Positions 37,929 through 46,394 of a stretch of DNA of 64,000 nucleotides are shown here, one piece after another (the stretch's first letter is position 1; each line of letters begins with the position of its first letter). Under the pieces are notes generated by a model. The model searched no databases, was not told the origin of the DNA, and saw only the letters and a list, made by a program, of their open reading frames with translations. A program made the position numbers and the translations under genes. The DNA lies in NCBI RefSeq assembly GCF_014696435.1, contig NZ_JACJQG010000022.1, positions 53,466 to 117,465 on the forward strand. The letters are read 5' to 3'. Source of the stretch: Calothrix anomala FACHB-343. GTDB lineage: Bacteria > Cyanobacteriota > Cyanobacteriia > Cyanobacteriales > Nostocaceae.

Positions 37929-38336
37929 TTAAGCTGAATTTTTCATGAGAGAGTATGGTTGAATCAACACATCAGCAGGAATTCCCAATTGTTGATTTAA
38001 ACGCCGAATCATCTCTAATGTTAGAGGTTGCTGGCGATTTAAAATTGCTGCAACCTCTTCCAGACTTCCAATAATAGGTTCTAAATCGTGAGTAGATAAA
38101 CCACGAGATTCAAGATAGTACAAAATAGCTTCTATTGGTTCTGGTGCTGCAATTGGATAGTGTTGTTGTTCGTATGCTTCTACTAGAGTTGTTAAAACTT
38201 CTAAGCGGTAAGCGAAGCCATGCCCGAAGGGCTTTTCGCACTCTATTGTATTAGGTTCTGCATCGAATAATCTTTCTATTTCATCAAGTGCAGCACGATA
38301 ATCAGCTTCATTTCGGATTGGTCGGAGTTCGAGCAT
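37929..38336 (-). CDS. higA: HigA-type antitoxin with an in-frame repeat insertion
   Basis: From the ATG giving MLELRPIRNEADYRAALDE this is a HigA-family antitoxin (135 residues) with a C-terminal helix-turn-helix (about 95-125, GSLEEVAAILNRQQPLTLEM). Relatives read through N-T-x-E-G-D-RLEVLTTLVEAYE; here about nine residues, CEKPFGHGFAY, sit between NTIE and RLEV, encoded by a short GCGAAGCC...GGGCTTTTCGC palindrome, apparently an inserted repeat kept in frame. The toxin gene upstream is only a fragment. It may still repress its own promoter. Confidence 0.7.
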   Translation of the reverse strand: MLELRPIRNEADYRAALDEIERLFDAEPNTIECEKPFGHGFAYRLEVLTTLVEAYEQQHYPIAAPEPIEAILYYLESRGLSTHDLEPIIGSLEEVAAILNRQQPLTLEMIRRLNQQLGIPADVLIQPYSLMKNSA

Positions 38337-38346
38337 ACATATTACC

Positions 38347-38469
38347 TCAAATTGTTGCCGCATTGACGTTATCGTATTCAGAGTGCGTACCTATAAAGCG
38401 GATGAAAACAATATTAATGTCATAAATTTTCGCAAATACAAAGACACTACCCAGCCAAAAAATTGACAT
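38347..38469 (-). pseudogene. HigB toxin fragment (C-terminal end)
   Basis: An open frame ends in IVFIRFIGTHSEYDNVNAATI-type sequence (VFIRFIGTHSEYD), the C-terminus of HigB mRNA interferases, and its stop lies 10 bases before the HigA start. Only about 26 HigB-like codons remain (38347 to about 38427); the catalytic N-terminal part is gone. Upstream of it lies an inverted repeat (38445-38480), suggesting that a palindromic element or deletion truncated the toxin. Confidence 0.65.
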
Positions 38470-38488
38470 GCTCGGTAGTGTTTTTTTT
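38445..38488 (+). terminator. Terminator-like hairpin beside the HigB fragment
   Basis: CACTACCCAGC (38445-38455) and GCTCGGTAGTG (38470-38480) pair with one mismatch and are followed by eight T on the plus strand. No plus-strand gene ends here, so it is either a mobile palindrome or an antisense terminator. Confidence 0.5.
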
Positions 38489-38584
38489 AGACTATTTCTC
38501 AGCAATTCTTAATTAATTAATTACGAATTAAGAATTACAAATTAGCCCCTCATGGGAAAAACTACAACCAAACATGAAAATCTT

Positions 38585-38622
38585 TCTTTCCCATGCCCAA
38601 TGCCCAATGCCCAATGCCCATT
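38585..38622. repeat. CCCAATG tandem repeats
   Basis: Four CCCAATG/CCCATG units lie just beyond the stop of the sulfite-oxidase-like gene. Confidence 0.8.
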
Positions 38623-38628
38623 TTCTAG

Positions 38629-39222
38629 TTAGTAACTATACCTTTCTTCTGCCCAAGGTTCACCCCGTTGGTGGTAACCATTACGTTCCCAAAAACCCAG
38701 TTCTTCACTTTTGAGAAACTCTAAACCATTAATCCATTTAGCGCTTTTCCAAGCATAAAGATGGGGAACAACTAAGCGCATCGGCCCGCCATGTTCTGCT
38801 GGTAAAGGTTCACCAAATAGTTGAAAAGCAAAGAAATTTTCTTCCCTGACAAAATCTGCCATTGAGATGTTAGTAGTGTAGCCACCATAGCAATGTTCCA
38901 TCACATGAACTGCTTGGGGATCAACCTCTAACAAACTCATAAACTCTGTAACTTTAATCCCAGTCCATTTAACATCAAGTTTAGACCAGCGCGTTACACA
39001 GTGAAAATCTGCTGTGAATTCAGATTGAGGTAAAGCCATAAAATCTGCCCAAGTAAAGGTAGCAGGTTTGGCTAAACCCCAAACTTTAAATTCCCATTCT
39101 TCTATATTTATCTTTGGTGTTGCACCATAAGTTAAAACGGGAAAGCCTTTAGCCAAATATTGACCAGGCGGAACCCGTTCGTTATCTTCTTGCTCTGGTT
39201 TCTGAAAAAATTTTCCTAACAT
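38629..39222 (-). CDS. Sulfite-oxidase-like molybdopterin enzyme
   Basis: This 197-residue protein has the oxidoreductase molybdopterin-binding fold of the sulfite oxidase/MsrP superfamily, with the molybdenum-ligand Cys75 in DFHCVTRWSKLDVKW, then HCYGGYTTNI and GGPMRLVVPHLYAWKSAKWI. It lacks a Tat signal and any haem domain, so it is a short cytosolic variant; the substrate is not known. The start is supported by VPPGQYLAKGFPVL being the family N-terminus. Monocistronic. Confidence 0.85.
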   Translation of the reverse strand: MLGKFFQKPEQEDNERVPPGQYLAKGFPVLTYGATPKINIEEWEFKVWGLAKPATFTWADFMALPQSEFTADFHCVTRWSKLDVKWTGIKVTEFMSLLEVDPQAVHVMEHCYGGYTTNISMADFVREENFFAFQLFGEPLPAEHGGPMRLVVPHLYAWKSAKWINGLEFLKSEELGFWERNGYHQRGEPWAEERYSY

Positions 39223-39516
39223 AATCTCAGAAAAATTAATTTTTCAAGATAATTGGTTTTCTTGAGATAATTTTCTAAGGATTTGAGCATCTGCGCTACT
39301 CAAAAAGGATAAAAAATATCAATTGCACAGAATACTAAAAATCCAGAAACTACAGATAGCTTAATTTCGATAAATTATTTGCTCATCACCCATAGGCAAT
39401 AGTTAATGGAGCTTGTCCAATTAACTATAACTATGTATGGATAATGCCATGAGAAAAGCAACGAAAAAGCGCCAATCTAACAGCGCTGTTCGTGCCTTTC
39501 TTAACCATCGACATTA
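39223..39516. other. Intergenic region, nothing recognised
   Basis: This 294-base stretch is between two minus-strand genes. No convincing ORF, terminator or repeat was found. A basic 35-codon plus-strand frame overlapping the end of rpmF is probably accidental. Confidence 0.45.
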
Positions 39517-39693
39517 TTATTCGTCTTCTGCTTCTTCGTCTTCAGCAGATGGGTAGACAAATGTAGAGCGTCCAGTCAAAATCGACTTGCCTAGGGAAAG
39601 AGCTTTTTGTGCTTCAACAGCAGCTTTATGTCTCCAGTTAGCTCGGCGTTTATCTCTTTTAGACTTAGATGTTTTCTTCTTTGGAACAGCCAT
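39517..39693 (-). CDS. rpmF: 50S ribosomal protein L32
   Basis: From the ATG at 39693 ([21 protein letters not shown]) the product has 58 residues with the basic L32 core and an acidic DEEAEDE tail typical of cyanobacteria. The upstream extension beginning at 39720 is not part of the family. The gene is monocistronic here. Confidence 0.95.
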   Translation of the reverse strand: MAVPKKKTSKSKRDKRRANWRHKAAVEAQKALSLGKSILTGRSTFVYPSAEDEEAEDE

Positions 39694-39763
39694 GATAGCG
39701 GATATCGCAATTCTTGACAACCTTTTTATTCTAAGCCATCAATTGACACTGGCAACATAAAAA

Positions 39764-39950
39764 TGGGAATTGGGCATGGGGCATGGGGCATTGAAACAAT
39801 TTTGGATTTTGGATTTTAGATTGGAATCCACAATTGCAAATTTCAAATCTAAAATTCCTTGTCTCCCTTGTCCTCCTTGTCCTCCTTGTCTTACTTGTCC
39901 CCCTTGTCCCCCTTGTCCTCCTTGTCTCCCTTCCCTTGTCTCTCTTCCCT
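39764..39950. repeat. STRR block with long CTTGTCC repeat array
   Basis: GGGCATGGGGCAT units (39773-39792) and about ten CCTTGTCC/CCTTGTCT units (39859-39946) precede the divergent genes. The apparent Cys-Pro-rich ORF across the array is a repeat artefact. Confidence 0.85.
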
Positions 39951-40413
39951 ACTTTTTCTCTGTGGGCTTGGGGTCAAATAACAAAAGCGATCGCGCTGTT
40001 TTAAAATAAGTTGCCCAACGTTGCGCATCGGGACGAGTACGCCATTGTTGACGAGTGACTTCTAAGGCTAAAACTGGGGCGATCGCTCCTAGACTTTGTA
40101 CGGAGACAATTACGGATACATCTGTAACTAAAATATCTTGGTCGAAGCTCCTTTGAGCTGCGGCTCTCGCTACTGCTTCTGCCCTTCTGAGTATGGTTTC
40201 GTAAGTTTCCTCTGGTAGCCGATCGATTGCCAAGTCAACTCTGGCTGTGTAAGCTCTTACCATCTGCGGGGCGATCGCCTCATAAGCAAACCACACCGGA
40301 ACCGCCGAAAATAGCAAAACTCCTAACTGAACTATCCGGATTTTTCTGGCAATTTGGCTAATAACTGAAAAGGAAATGATCGATGATAGTTGATGAGCAA
40401 CACTTCTACTCAT
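39949..40413 (-). CDS. Conserved membrane-anchored protein, unknown function
   Basis: The 154-residue protein has one hydrophobic segment (about 30-50, IVQLGVLLFSAVPVWFAYEA), followed by a soluble domain with RVDLAIDRLPEETYETILRRAEAVARAAAQ and WATYFKTARSLLLF. No known family or catalytic motif is recognised. It is divergent from the caspase-fold gene with about 190 bases between the starts. Confidence 0.6.
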   Translation of the reverse strand: MSRSVAHQLSSIISFSVISQIARKIRIVQLGVLLFSAVPVWFAYEAIAPQMVRAYTARVDLAIDRLPEETYETILRRAEAVARAAAQRSFDQDILVTDVSVIVSVQSLGAIAPVLALEVTRQQWRTRPDAQRWATYFKTARSLLLFDPKPTEKK

Positions 40414-40606
40414 GATTTTTTCGCTCCTGTCTACAGAATCTTTAATTTAAATTGAGTGAAAGTAATTTCCGGCTATTTTATGTAATAAAAATCACATACT
40501 ATCGGGGTGACGATAAGAATCTCCTAGACTATAAGACATAGGTTAACTTTGTTTTTTCCGCAAAGCCAACAGCAATTTCAAGCAAACAAGAAGCGACACA
40601 GAGGGG

Positions 40607-42628
40607 ATGGTAAATTACTGGGCGATTACTATTGGCATCAATCAATATCATTTATTTCAACCTTTAAGTTGCGCTCAAGCCGATGCCGAAGCGCTGAAAG
40701 ACTTTTTGGCTACAGAGGCAGGTTTTTTACCGCAAAACTGCCTACTGATGACGGATACCTCGCCACCGATAATGAGAGACAAATCTACTTATCCGACGCG
40801 CGAGAATATCCTGCTGTTATTAGAAGATTTAGCCGCAAATTATTGGCAACCACGGGACTATCTTTGGTTATTCTTTAGCGGCTATGCCATTAACTACAAG
40901 GGACAAGATTATTTAATGCCGGTCGAGGGAAATCCCGATTTAGTTCAGGAAACTGGCATAGAATTGCGATCGCTCTTACAGAGTTTGCAGCTAACTGAGT
41001 TAAATGTATTACTCATCCTGGATATCAACCGCGCTTTTGGTACCCAAGCTGATGCTCCCGTTGGTCAAGAAACTCTCGAACTAGCTCAAGAGCTACAATT
41101 AGCAACAATTCTTTCTTGCCAACCAGAGCAATTTTCCCATGAAAGCCGAGAACTAGGTCACGGATTTTTCACCGCAGCATTATTACAAGCTTTAGGTTCT
41201 GGGCATGGTAGTAACCTGGGGAATTTAGTTAATCAACTGAGCATACTCACCCCAGAATTATGTCAGCATCATTGGCGACCAGCACAAAACCCCGTTGCGG
41301 TTGTACCATCGCCGCAGCAAGTAATTTTACCGCCATTGCGCAGTAAGATTACACCAGCTAGAAGCGACGTAGGAAACGTTATTTTTCCTGAAGAATCTTT
41401 TGCGGTAGCCCGTGCAGCACCTTCTCTCGCTGTGAATTCTGCCAAAACTGCCACAAAAGTCCAAACAACGAGCAATAATCAAACAATTCCTGGGTTAGAA
41501 ACTACTATTAGTCCCAAATCTCCCCCAGGAAAGCCACCACAATTTACAGCCATCAGCCAGAAATCTCCAAATCAAGCAGCCCAAGGGTTTGCGGGGAATG
41601 TAGCTTCCCAATCAGTGACACAAAAGCAATCTCAGGTACTCCCAGCAGCATCACAGACAAGTAATGAGGAACAGTTTCTTCCCACCTCTTCCTCAGGTTT
41701 TATTTCTCAAGCACCTGCAACTCAGGTAAAAAAATCATTTTGGAGCCAGCTTTTGTGGTGGCTAGGAGGAAGTTTATTAATCTTAGGTTTAGTTGCAGTA
41801 GTTTTTCTCCGCAATCAAACCAGATTGAAAACGTCTCAAGTATTGACCACATCGGCTAATACGGCGACTAATGAGGCGAAAGACCTAACTAATTTGCCTA
41901 ATAATAGTACCGCAGTCTCTAATTCCACTACCCCAACACCAACTCAATCGCCAACGCCAAAACCAGCACCCACAACAACATCTACAGCAACATCTACAAC
42001 AACAGTTACGAATTCCGAATCGCAACAGCGCAATCAAGCTGTATTGGACTTGGCGAAAATGTCTTTGCGGGAAACTCAAGCCAGCGATTTAAGTTTAGCG
42101 ATCGCTACTGCGAGGAAAATACAATCAGGGGAACCACTTTACGAACAAGCCCAAGAAGACATTAAAATCTGGAGTCGGATGATTTTAGATTTAGCAGAAG
42201 GTCGCGCCCAACAAAAACAGTATGCAAATGCGATCGCTGCGGCACAATTAATTACTAAAGAAGAAGAACTGTATCCCAAAGCCCAAGCACTGATTAACCA
42301 ATGGCGACTAGAAGCCAAGCAATATGTTAGTAATAAAACTCTCTTAGACGCCGCTAATGCTTTAATTAGACCAGGACAAGCATCTACATATAATCGTGCT
42401 ATTGAAGTAGCAAAGAAAGTTCCACCAGGACAACCAGGCTTCGATGTTGCGCAAAAATCCATTAATCAATGGAGCGAGAAGATTCTGGATTTGGCAAAAA
42501 ATCGTGCTGTCAAAGGTGAACTGAATGCCGCAATTGAAACTGCAGCTTTAATCCCAGAAATGACATCAGCTTATGAAGATGCGCAAGAAGCTATTCAAAA
42601 ATGGCAAGTAAGGCGGATCAAAAATTAG
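40607..42628 (+). CDS. Caspase-fold (orthocaspase-like) protein with substituted catalytic dyad
   Basis: The 673-residue protein has an N-terminal caspase-like p20 domain: WAITIGINQYHLFQPLSCAQ at the start, LWLFFSGYAIN (91-95) and VLLILDINRAFG (136-144). In active members these read FFSGHG and LILDCCHSG; here the His is Tyr93 and the Cys is Asn141, so cleavage activity is unlikely. A Ser/Thr/Pro/Gln-rich linker leads to one membrane helix (about 385-404, WWLGGSLLILGLVAVVFL) and a C-terminal region of four repeated helical segments (YEQAQEDIKIWSRMILDLAE, FDVAQKSINQWSEKILDLAK). It may act as a scaffold. Confidence 0.85.
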   Translation: MVNYWAITIGINQYHLFQPLSCAQADAEALKDFLATEAGFLPQNCLLMTDTSPPIMRDKSTYPTRENILLLLEDLAANYWQPRDYLWLFFSGYAINYKGQDYLMPVEGNPDLVQETGIELRSLLQSLQLTELNVLLILDINRAFGTQADAPVGQETLELAQELQLATILSCQPEQFSHESRELGHGFFTAALLQALGSGHGSNLGNLVNQLSILTPELCQHHWRPAQNPVAVVPSPQQVILPPLRSKITPARSDVGNVIFPEESFAVARAAPSLAVNSAKTATKVQTTSNNQTIPGLETTISPKSPPGKPPQFTAISQKSPNQAAQGFAGNVASQSVTQKQSQVLPAASQTSNEEQFLPTSSSGFISQAPATQVKKSFWSQLLWWLGGSLLILGLVAVVFLRNQTRLKTSQVLTTSANTATNEAKDLTNLPNNSTAVSNSTTPTPTQSPTPKPAPTTTSTATSTTTVTNSESQQRNQAVLDLAKMSLRETQASDLSLAIATARKIQSGEPLYEQAQEDIKIWSRMILDLAEGRAQQKQYANAIAAAQLITKEEELYPKAQALINQWRLEAKQYVSNKTLLDAANALIRPGQASTYNRAIEVAKKVPPGQPGFDVAQKSINQWSEKILDLAKNRAVKGELNAAIETAALIPEMTSAYEDAQEAIQKWQVRRIKN

Positions 42629-42655
42629 TCTGAGCGGCAATTAATATATTCTACA

Positions 42656-42889
42656 GGGCATGGTATTGCCCATTGGTGTCAATTTAATTTAAAAATAGCC
42701 TCTGTCTTAGCTTTGTCACCCGCCTGAGAATGAATTCTCAGGGCCAAAGCCCAAGTCTACTAAAGTAGACTCAAGATTTGAAGGATATTTAGTCATCTAA
42801 AGATGACTTTGGCTATGAGCAAGGAACTTCAGTTCCTTGCGGTAGATGGGTTTTGCGTTAAGTTGACACAGGTGGGCATTGCCATGTCC
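42656..42889. mobile_element. MITE-like element with four internal hairpins
   Basis: Imperfect 27-base inverted repeats (42656-42682 and 42863-42889, about 21 of 27 matching) enclose four consecutive perfect hairpins: CCTGAGAAT/ATTCTCAGG (42723-42742), AGTCTACT/AGTAGACT (42754-42771), AGTCATCT/AGATGACT (42791-42808) and GCAAGGAACT/AGTTCCTTGC (42819-42840). No gene is encoded. It lies between the pseudo-caspase gene and the nitrogenase-C-domain gene. Confidence 0.7.
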
Positions 42890-42897
42890 TTACCATC

Positions 42898-42924
42898 TGT
42901 CGCATTCTGTTTTCAAATTGGTAT
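42898..42924. repeat. Solitary copy of a MITE terminal repeat
   Basis: TGTCGCATTCTG followed by TTTTCAAATTGGTAT matches the complement of the left end (45258-45283) of a small element farther right. No partner is visible next to it. Confidence 0.6.
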
Positions 42925-43086
42925 CAAATTGCTCAAGAGTCCAGAATTAACTAGCAGCTTGCTTTAATTCTGGACTCTTGTTTAATTTATTGACTCAGAT
43001 TTGAGAAATAATAACTTGCAAATAACAAATCAACTAATCACCAGAAAATCTCTCTCCTCTAGCTCCTAGTCCCTAGTCCCTAGCCC

Positions 43087-43464
43087 CTAACAGTACTGAG
43101 AAACATCCTCTCCACATTCATCAGCTAGATAGCATAACGCCCGGAAACGTAAGCTGACTAATTCTTCATACAAAGGATTCAGCTTACACATTGGCGGAAT
43201 ATGAAATAAAGTTTTGCCAAATAACTTGACATCACGCTCAAAAGGACACTGAGCCGGAATTAACTTACACAAGCGGTGCGCCAAATCGCGATCGCGTACT
43301 TGAATGTTGTCTACTTTTTGTCGTAAGGGCTGGAGGATATGGCCAGAAGACTTAGTAGCAGGATGTGGCAGCTGGTTTACTGGGGTATTAGTAGCTTCTG
43401 CTTGGTTAATAGATACCCAGCTTGCCAAGAAAATTCTTTTTGTGGTATTATCGAATACCTTCAT
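43087..43464 (-). CDS. Mo-dependent nitrogenase C-terminal-domain protein
   Basis: The 125-residue protein carries, at about residues 60-125, the Mo-nitro_C domain found at the end of nitrogenase-linked proteins and as stand-alone cyanobacterial proteins: LCKLIPAQCPFERDVKLF, HIPPMCKLNPLYEEL and FRALCYLADECGEDVSQYC. Five or more conserved cysteines are present. The role is not established. It is monocistronic; its long upstream region is empty of ORFs. Confidence 0.85.
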   Translation of the reverse strand: MKVFDNTTKRIFLASWVSINQAEATNTPVNQLPHPATKSSGHILQPLRQKVDNIQVRDRDLAHRLCKLIPAQCPFERDVKLFGKTLFHIPPMCKLNPLYEELVSLRFRALCYLADECGEDVSQYC

Positions 43465-44032
43465 GGTTACTCCTCTATTTGATGGAGGGTATTCACCTTT
43501 ACGATGAACATATACATAGTGGCTTAGACCGTTCCCGGAAAAATCTTGTTTCTACTAGATGCAATCTGATTGTTATCCGTAGCCACTTAATTTGGAACTC
43601 ATTTATAACTACGTCAAGTTAAACGCAATTTTCCCGGAAGCGGAAGTGTGATCTTCCGATCTTGTTCATAACTTGACATAGTTAAGATTTTAGTGAAGAC
43701 ATCTATCTTTGGATTGATTTTGCAATATTTGTTACAAAACTTTATTAGATAGTATAACACTGAGTAAAAATACTAACTGCTAGATTCTATACAAATCTCA
43801 CAGCTGATGCAGAATCCTATTGCGCTTCCTGTCTGTAAAAATTAAACAGATACAAGGTTATAGGGAAGTAAAGATGGGGTGAATGATATAGCAAGATTTT
43901 GGAGAACTGTTATTAACTGGACAGCAGTTTTCTACCATGTGCTGTTATATATGTCAACTATCAGGAAAAAAATTTCTTTTCCTCTTTTTCCTACTTTCCA
44001 GTCCCTGTCTCCTTCAAGACTAAGTAACGCGA
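43465..44032. other. Intergenic region upstream of divergent genes
   Basis: This 568-base region lies between the nitrogenase-C-domain gene (minus) and the anion permease gene (plus), so both promoters should be here. I see a weak CCGGAAGCGGAAG...CTTCCG hairpin near 43637 but no ORF or repeat array. Confidence 0.5.
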
Positions 44033-45229
44033 GTGATTATCCGACAATTTGCAATCTATGGCGTACTAGGCTTAACTTACCTGGGGTTAGCGTTGGGCTA
44101 CATTCCTGGATTACGCATGAACCGTGCCACAATTGCCCTAGTGGGTTCTGCTTTTTTAATTGCGCTGGGCGCTGTAAATTTAACAGAAGCATGGCAAGCT
44201 ATTGATGCTAACACCATCGTGTTTTTGCTGAGTATGATGGTAGTCAATGCTAGTCTAACTTACGCCGGATTTTTTGCGCGATCGCTCTCTATATTATTGA
44301 GCATTACCCGCAGTCCTCTGGGATTATTAATTGCTCTAACCTTTGCTAGCGGTATCCTATCTGCCGTATTTCTCAACGATACCATAGCATTAATTTTTAC
44401 ACCATTGGTTTTAGGCTTAACTCAAGCCTTGAGTTTAAATCCCATACCCTATTTATTAGCGATCGCAGGTGCAACTAATATAGGTTCTGTAGCCACTTTA
44501 AGTGGTAATCCCCAAAACATTTTAATAGGTTCTTTCTCTGGAATTCCCTACCTAAATTTTCTGGGCGCACTCGCTCCAGTCGCCTTAATTGGCTTAATAA
44601 TACAGATAGGTTTGCTATGGTTACTTTATCCTGATGTTCGTTCCACTCAACCTTGTCAACAATTAGCGACTGGAAATCATCGGATTTACAAACCTTTATT
44701 TAATAAAACATTAGTCATCACCACAGGATTACTTATCGCCTTTGCTGTTGGTTTACCGCTAGCGGAGTCGGCTTTAGTTGCTGCTAGTTTGCTGTTGATT
44801 ACGCGACGAATCAAACCTCAGCGCATTCTCCAAAGAATCGATTGGAATTTGCTAGTGATGTTTTCCGGCTTGTTTATTTTGACGCGAGTTACAGAAAAAT
44901 TAAATTTATTGCAATTATTTACTCATGCAGTTAATACTTCTGCAAGTTTTTTGAGTGTAACTGTTATTTTATCTAATCTAATTTCCAATGTTCCGGCTGT
45001 ACTCTTATTGCATCCTTTGATCCCCAAGGATAATACCCAATATTGGCTATTGCTAGCAGCCGGATCTACATTAGCAGGTAATCTTACTTTGTTTGGCTCA
45101 GTCGCTAACTTAATAGTTGTCGAAGCTGCTACAAATTTAGGCTATAAGTTAACATTTATCGAGCATCTACGCTTTGGTGTACCGCTAACATTATGTACTT
45201 TAATTTTAGCTTATCTGTGGATTCACTAG
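44033..45229 (+). CDS. Anion transporter of the ArsB/NhaD (SLC13-like) superfamily
   Basis: The 398-residue protein is very hydrophobic with about ten membrane helices. The segment SAVFLNDTIALIFTPLVLGL and the two NxGSxATLSGNPQN-like helical-hairpin loops (TNIGSVATLSGNPQNILIG; ISNVPAVLLLHPL) match ion-transporter superfamily permeases. It could export arsenite or exchange Na+/H+ or carry sulfate or carboxylates; the substrate is not decidable from sequence. Translation starts at a GTG. It is followed by a MITE-like repeat. Confidence 0.8.
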   Translation: MIIRQFAIYGVLGLTYLGLALGYIPGLRMNRATIALVGSAFLIALGAVNLTEAWQAIDANTIVFLLSMMVVNASLTYAGFFARSLSILLSITRSPLGLLIALTFASGILSAVFLNDTIALIFTPLVLGLTQALSLNPIPYLLAIAGATNIGSVATLSGNPQNILIGSFSGIPYLNFLGALAPVALIGLIIQIGLLWLLYPDVRSTQPCQQLATGNHRIYKPLFNKTLVITTGLLIAFAVGLPLAESALVAASLLLITRRIKPQRILQRIDWNLLVMFSGLFILTRVTEKLNLLQLFTHAVNTSASFLSVTVILSNLISNVPAVLLLHPLIPKDNTQYWLLLAAGSTLAGNLTLFGSVANLIVVEAATNLGYKLTFIEHLRFGVPLTLCTLILAYLWIH

Positions 45230-45257
45230 GTAAAAGAAGATTATTGGGCTAGAGATA

Positions 45258-45356
45258 ATACCAATTTGAAAAAAAATGCGACATATTGGTAGGGGCACAA
45301 CATTGTTGTAGCCTTATCAATAATTTATGTGTCGCAAATATTCTTGGAACTGGTAT
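45258..45356. mobile_element. 99-bp MITE-like inverted-repeat element
   Basis: Imperfect 26-27-base terminal repeats (45258-45283 and 45330-45356) start with ATACCA and end with TGCGACA. The interior contains TAGGGGCACAAC. A solitary end of the same element is at 42898-42924. It has no coding capacity. Confidence 0.6.
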
Positions 45357-45480
45357 CGGTTACTCAAAAATCAGCCATATAAGCTATTTCAGTATTTTTA
45401 GCATTATTTTTTTATTGAAAAACAGTTATTTTTAAGTTGTTATAAAGCATTTAGAAAATAAAACTAGGAGTTAAAAGTCA

Positions 45481-46044
45481 ATGTTCTTACCTAAATTCAG
45501 CAATTTACTTGTAGGAACTATTTTTCTATCTAGCTTTCTAATCAATCATGTTAATGCAATGGAAGCATCAATTGTAGATTTGGAAATTCAAGAAACTTCT
45601 AAATTTAATTTTGTTATTAAAACTTCTAAAAAAAATAATGAACTAGTTTATAAAGGTCATTTTGATAAACAGAAAGAAGGAATATCAATCAATAATATTG
45701 TTATTATTCAAGGTGATGCTATTACTCATTATTTATGTCAAAAAGATTCGTTATTAACTACTCAAAAATTTAACTTTACTTATAAATACTCTGCTGGAAA
45801 AACTGAAAAATATACAAGAACTTGTAAGGAAGCGAGACAGGCTATGTTATTTTTAGAAGGTTTTTCATCCTATAAAAAGAGAGTAGTAGACAAGCTTTAT
45901 AAGCCTATTAAAAGCTACGAAGTCCCAGTAGCTAAAGCAGAAGTAATCACAAGTATGTCCGATCAATTTGCGTTCTTTTGTAGAAGTGATATATATAGTC
46001 AAAATCCAAGTATTTGCGAACAAATATTAGAAACAATGAAATAA
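45481..46044 (+). CDS. Secreted protein of unknown function
   Basis: The 187-residue protein begins with a signal peptide (hydrophobic segment about 10-22, cleavage near VNAMEA). The mature part is Lys-rich, AT-rich in coding, and has four to five cysteines (YLCQK, RTCKEA, FFCRS, SICEQ) that could form disulphides in the periplasm. TAGGAG lies nine bases before the ATG. No family is recognised. Base composition is more AT-rich than its neighbours. Confidence 0.6.
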   Translation: MFLPKFSNLLVGTIFLSSFLINHVNAMEASIVDLEIQETSKFNFVIKTSKKNNELVYKGHFDKQKEGISINNIVIIQGDAITHYLCQKDSLLTTQKFNFTYKYSAGKTEKYTRTCKEARQAMLFLEGFSSYKKRVVDKLYKPIKSYEVPVAKAEVITSMSDQFAFFCRSDIYSQNPSICEQILETMK

Positions 46045-46162
46045 TAAATTATATTTACAGGTTGAATTAAATTTAATTCACCAATAATTATAATCATAAA
46101 TTGAGTTTCACTTCGTGAAAGGTAACAAAGCACGAAAAATTTTGAGTTTCGTTACTCAACTT

Positions 46163-46380
46163 ATCTCTGTTTTCTCTGTGGTTAGATAAATTTCTTTTGA
46201 ACCGCAGAGGACGCAGAGAGAATAGAGAAAAAACAGATTTTATGAGTCACTATAAAATCCGATACGAAATTAAGCCATTTGAGTGTATTTTTCTCACGCC
46301 AAAACGCAAAGACACTCAGAAAAACTTTGCGTCTTTGCGTCTACCCTGCGGGAACGACTTCGTCGAATGCGTGAGATTTC
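46163..46380. repeat. CTCTGTGGTT/AACCGCAGAG inverted repeat and GCGTCTTTGCG repeats
   Basis: TCTCTGTTTTCTCTGTGGTT (46163-46182) pairs imperfectly with AACCGCAGAGGACGCAGAG (46200-46218); further right CGCAAAGAC...TTTGCGTCTTTGCGTC forms a second hairpin-like repeat. The region lies at the 3' end of the rnj gene and may act in termination. It belongs to the repeat family found at 14911 and 26909. Confidence 0.6.
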
Positions 46381-46394
46381 TTATCTTAAATTCT

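Noticed and set aside
39450-39557. Basic 35-codon plus-strand ORF (MRKATKKRQSN...)
   Set aside because: It overlaps the end of rpmF in antisense and its Ser-rich end is the shadow of the L32 acidic tail.
39770-40009. Cys/Pro-rich ORF across the CTTGTCC repeat array
   Set aside because: It is produced entirely by tandem repeats and shows no coding character.
43879-44205. Plus-strand ORF overlapping the start of the anion permease gene in another frame
   Set aside because: Its composition is not protein-like and the overlapping permease frame is clearly real.
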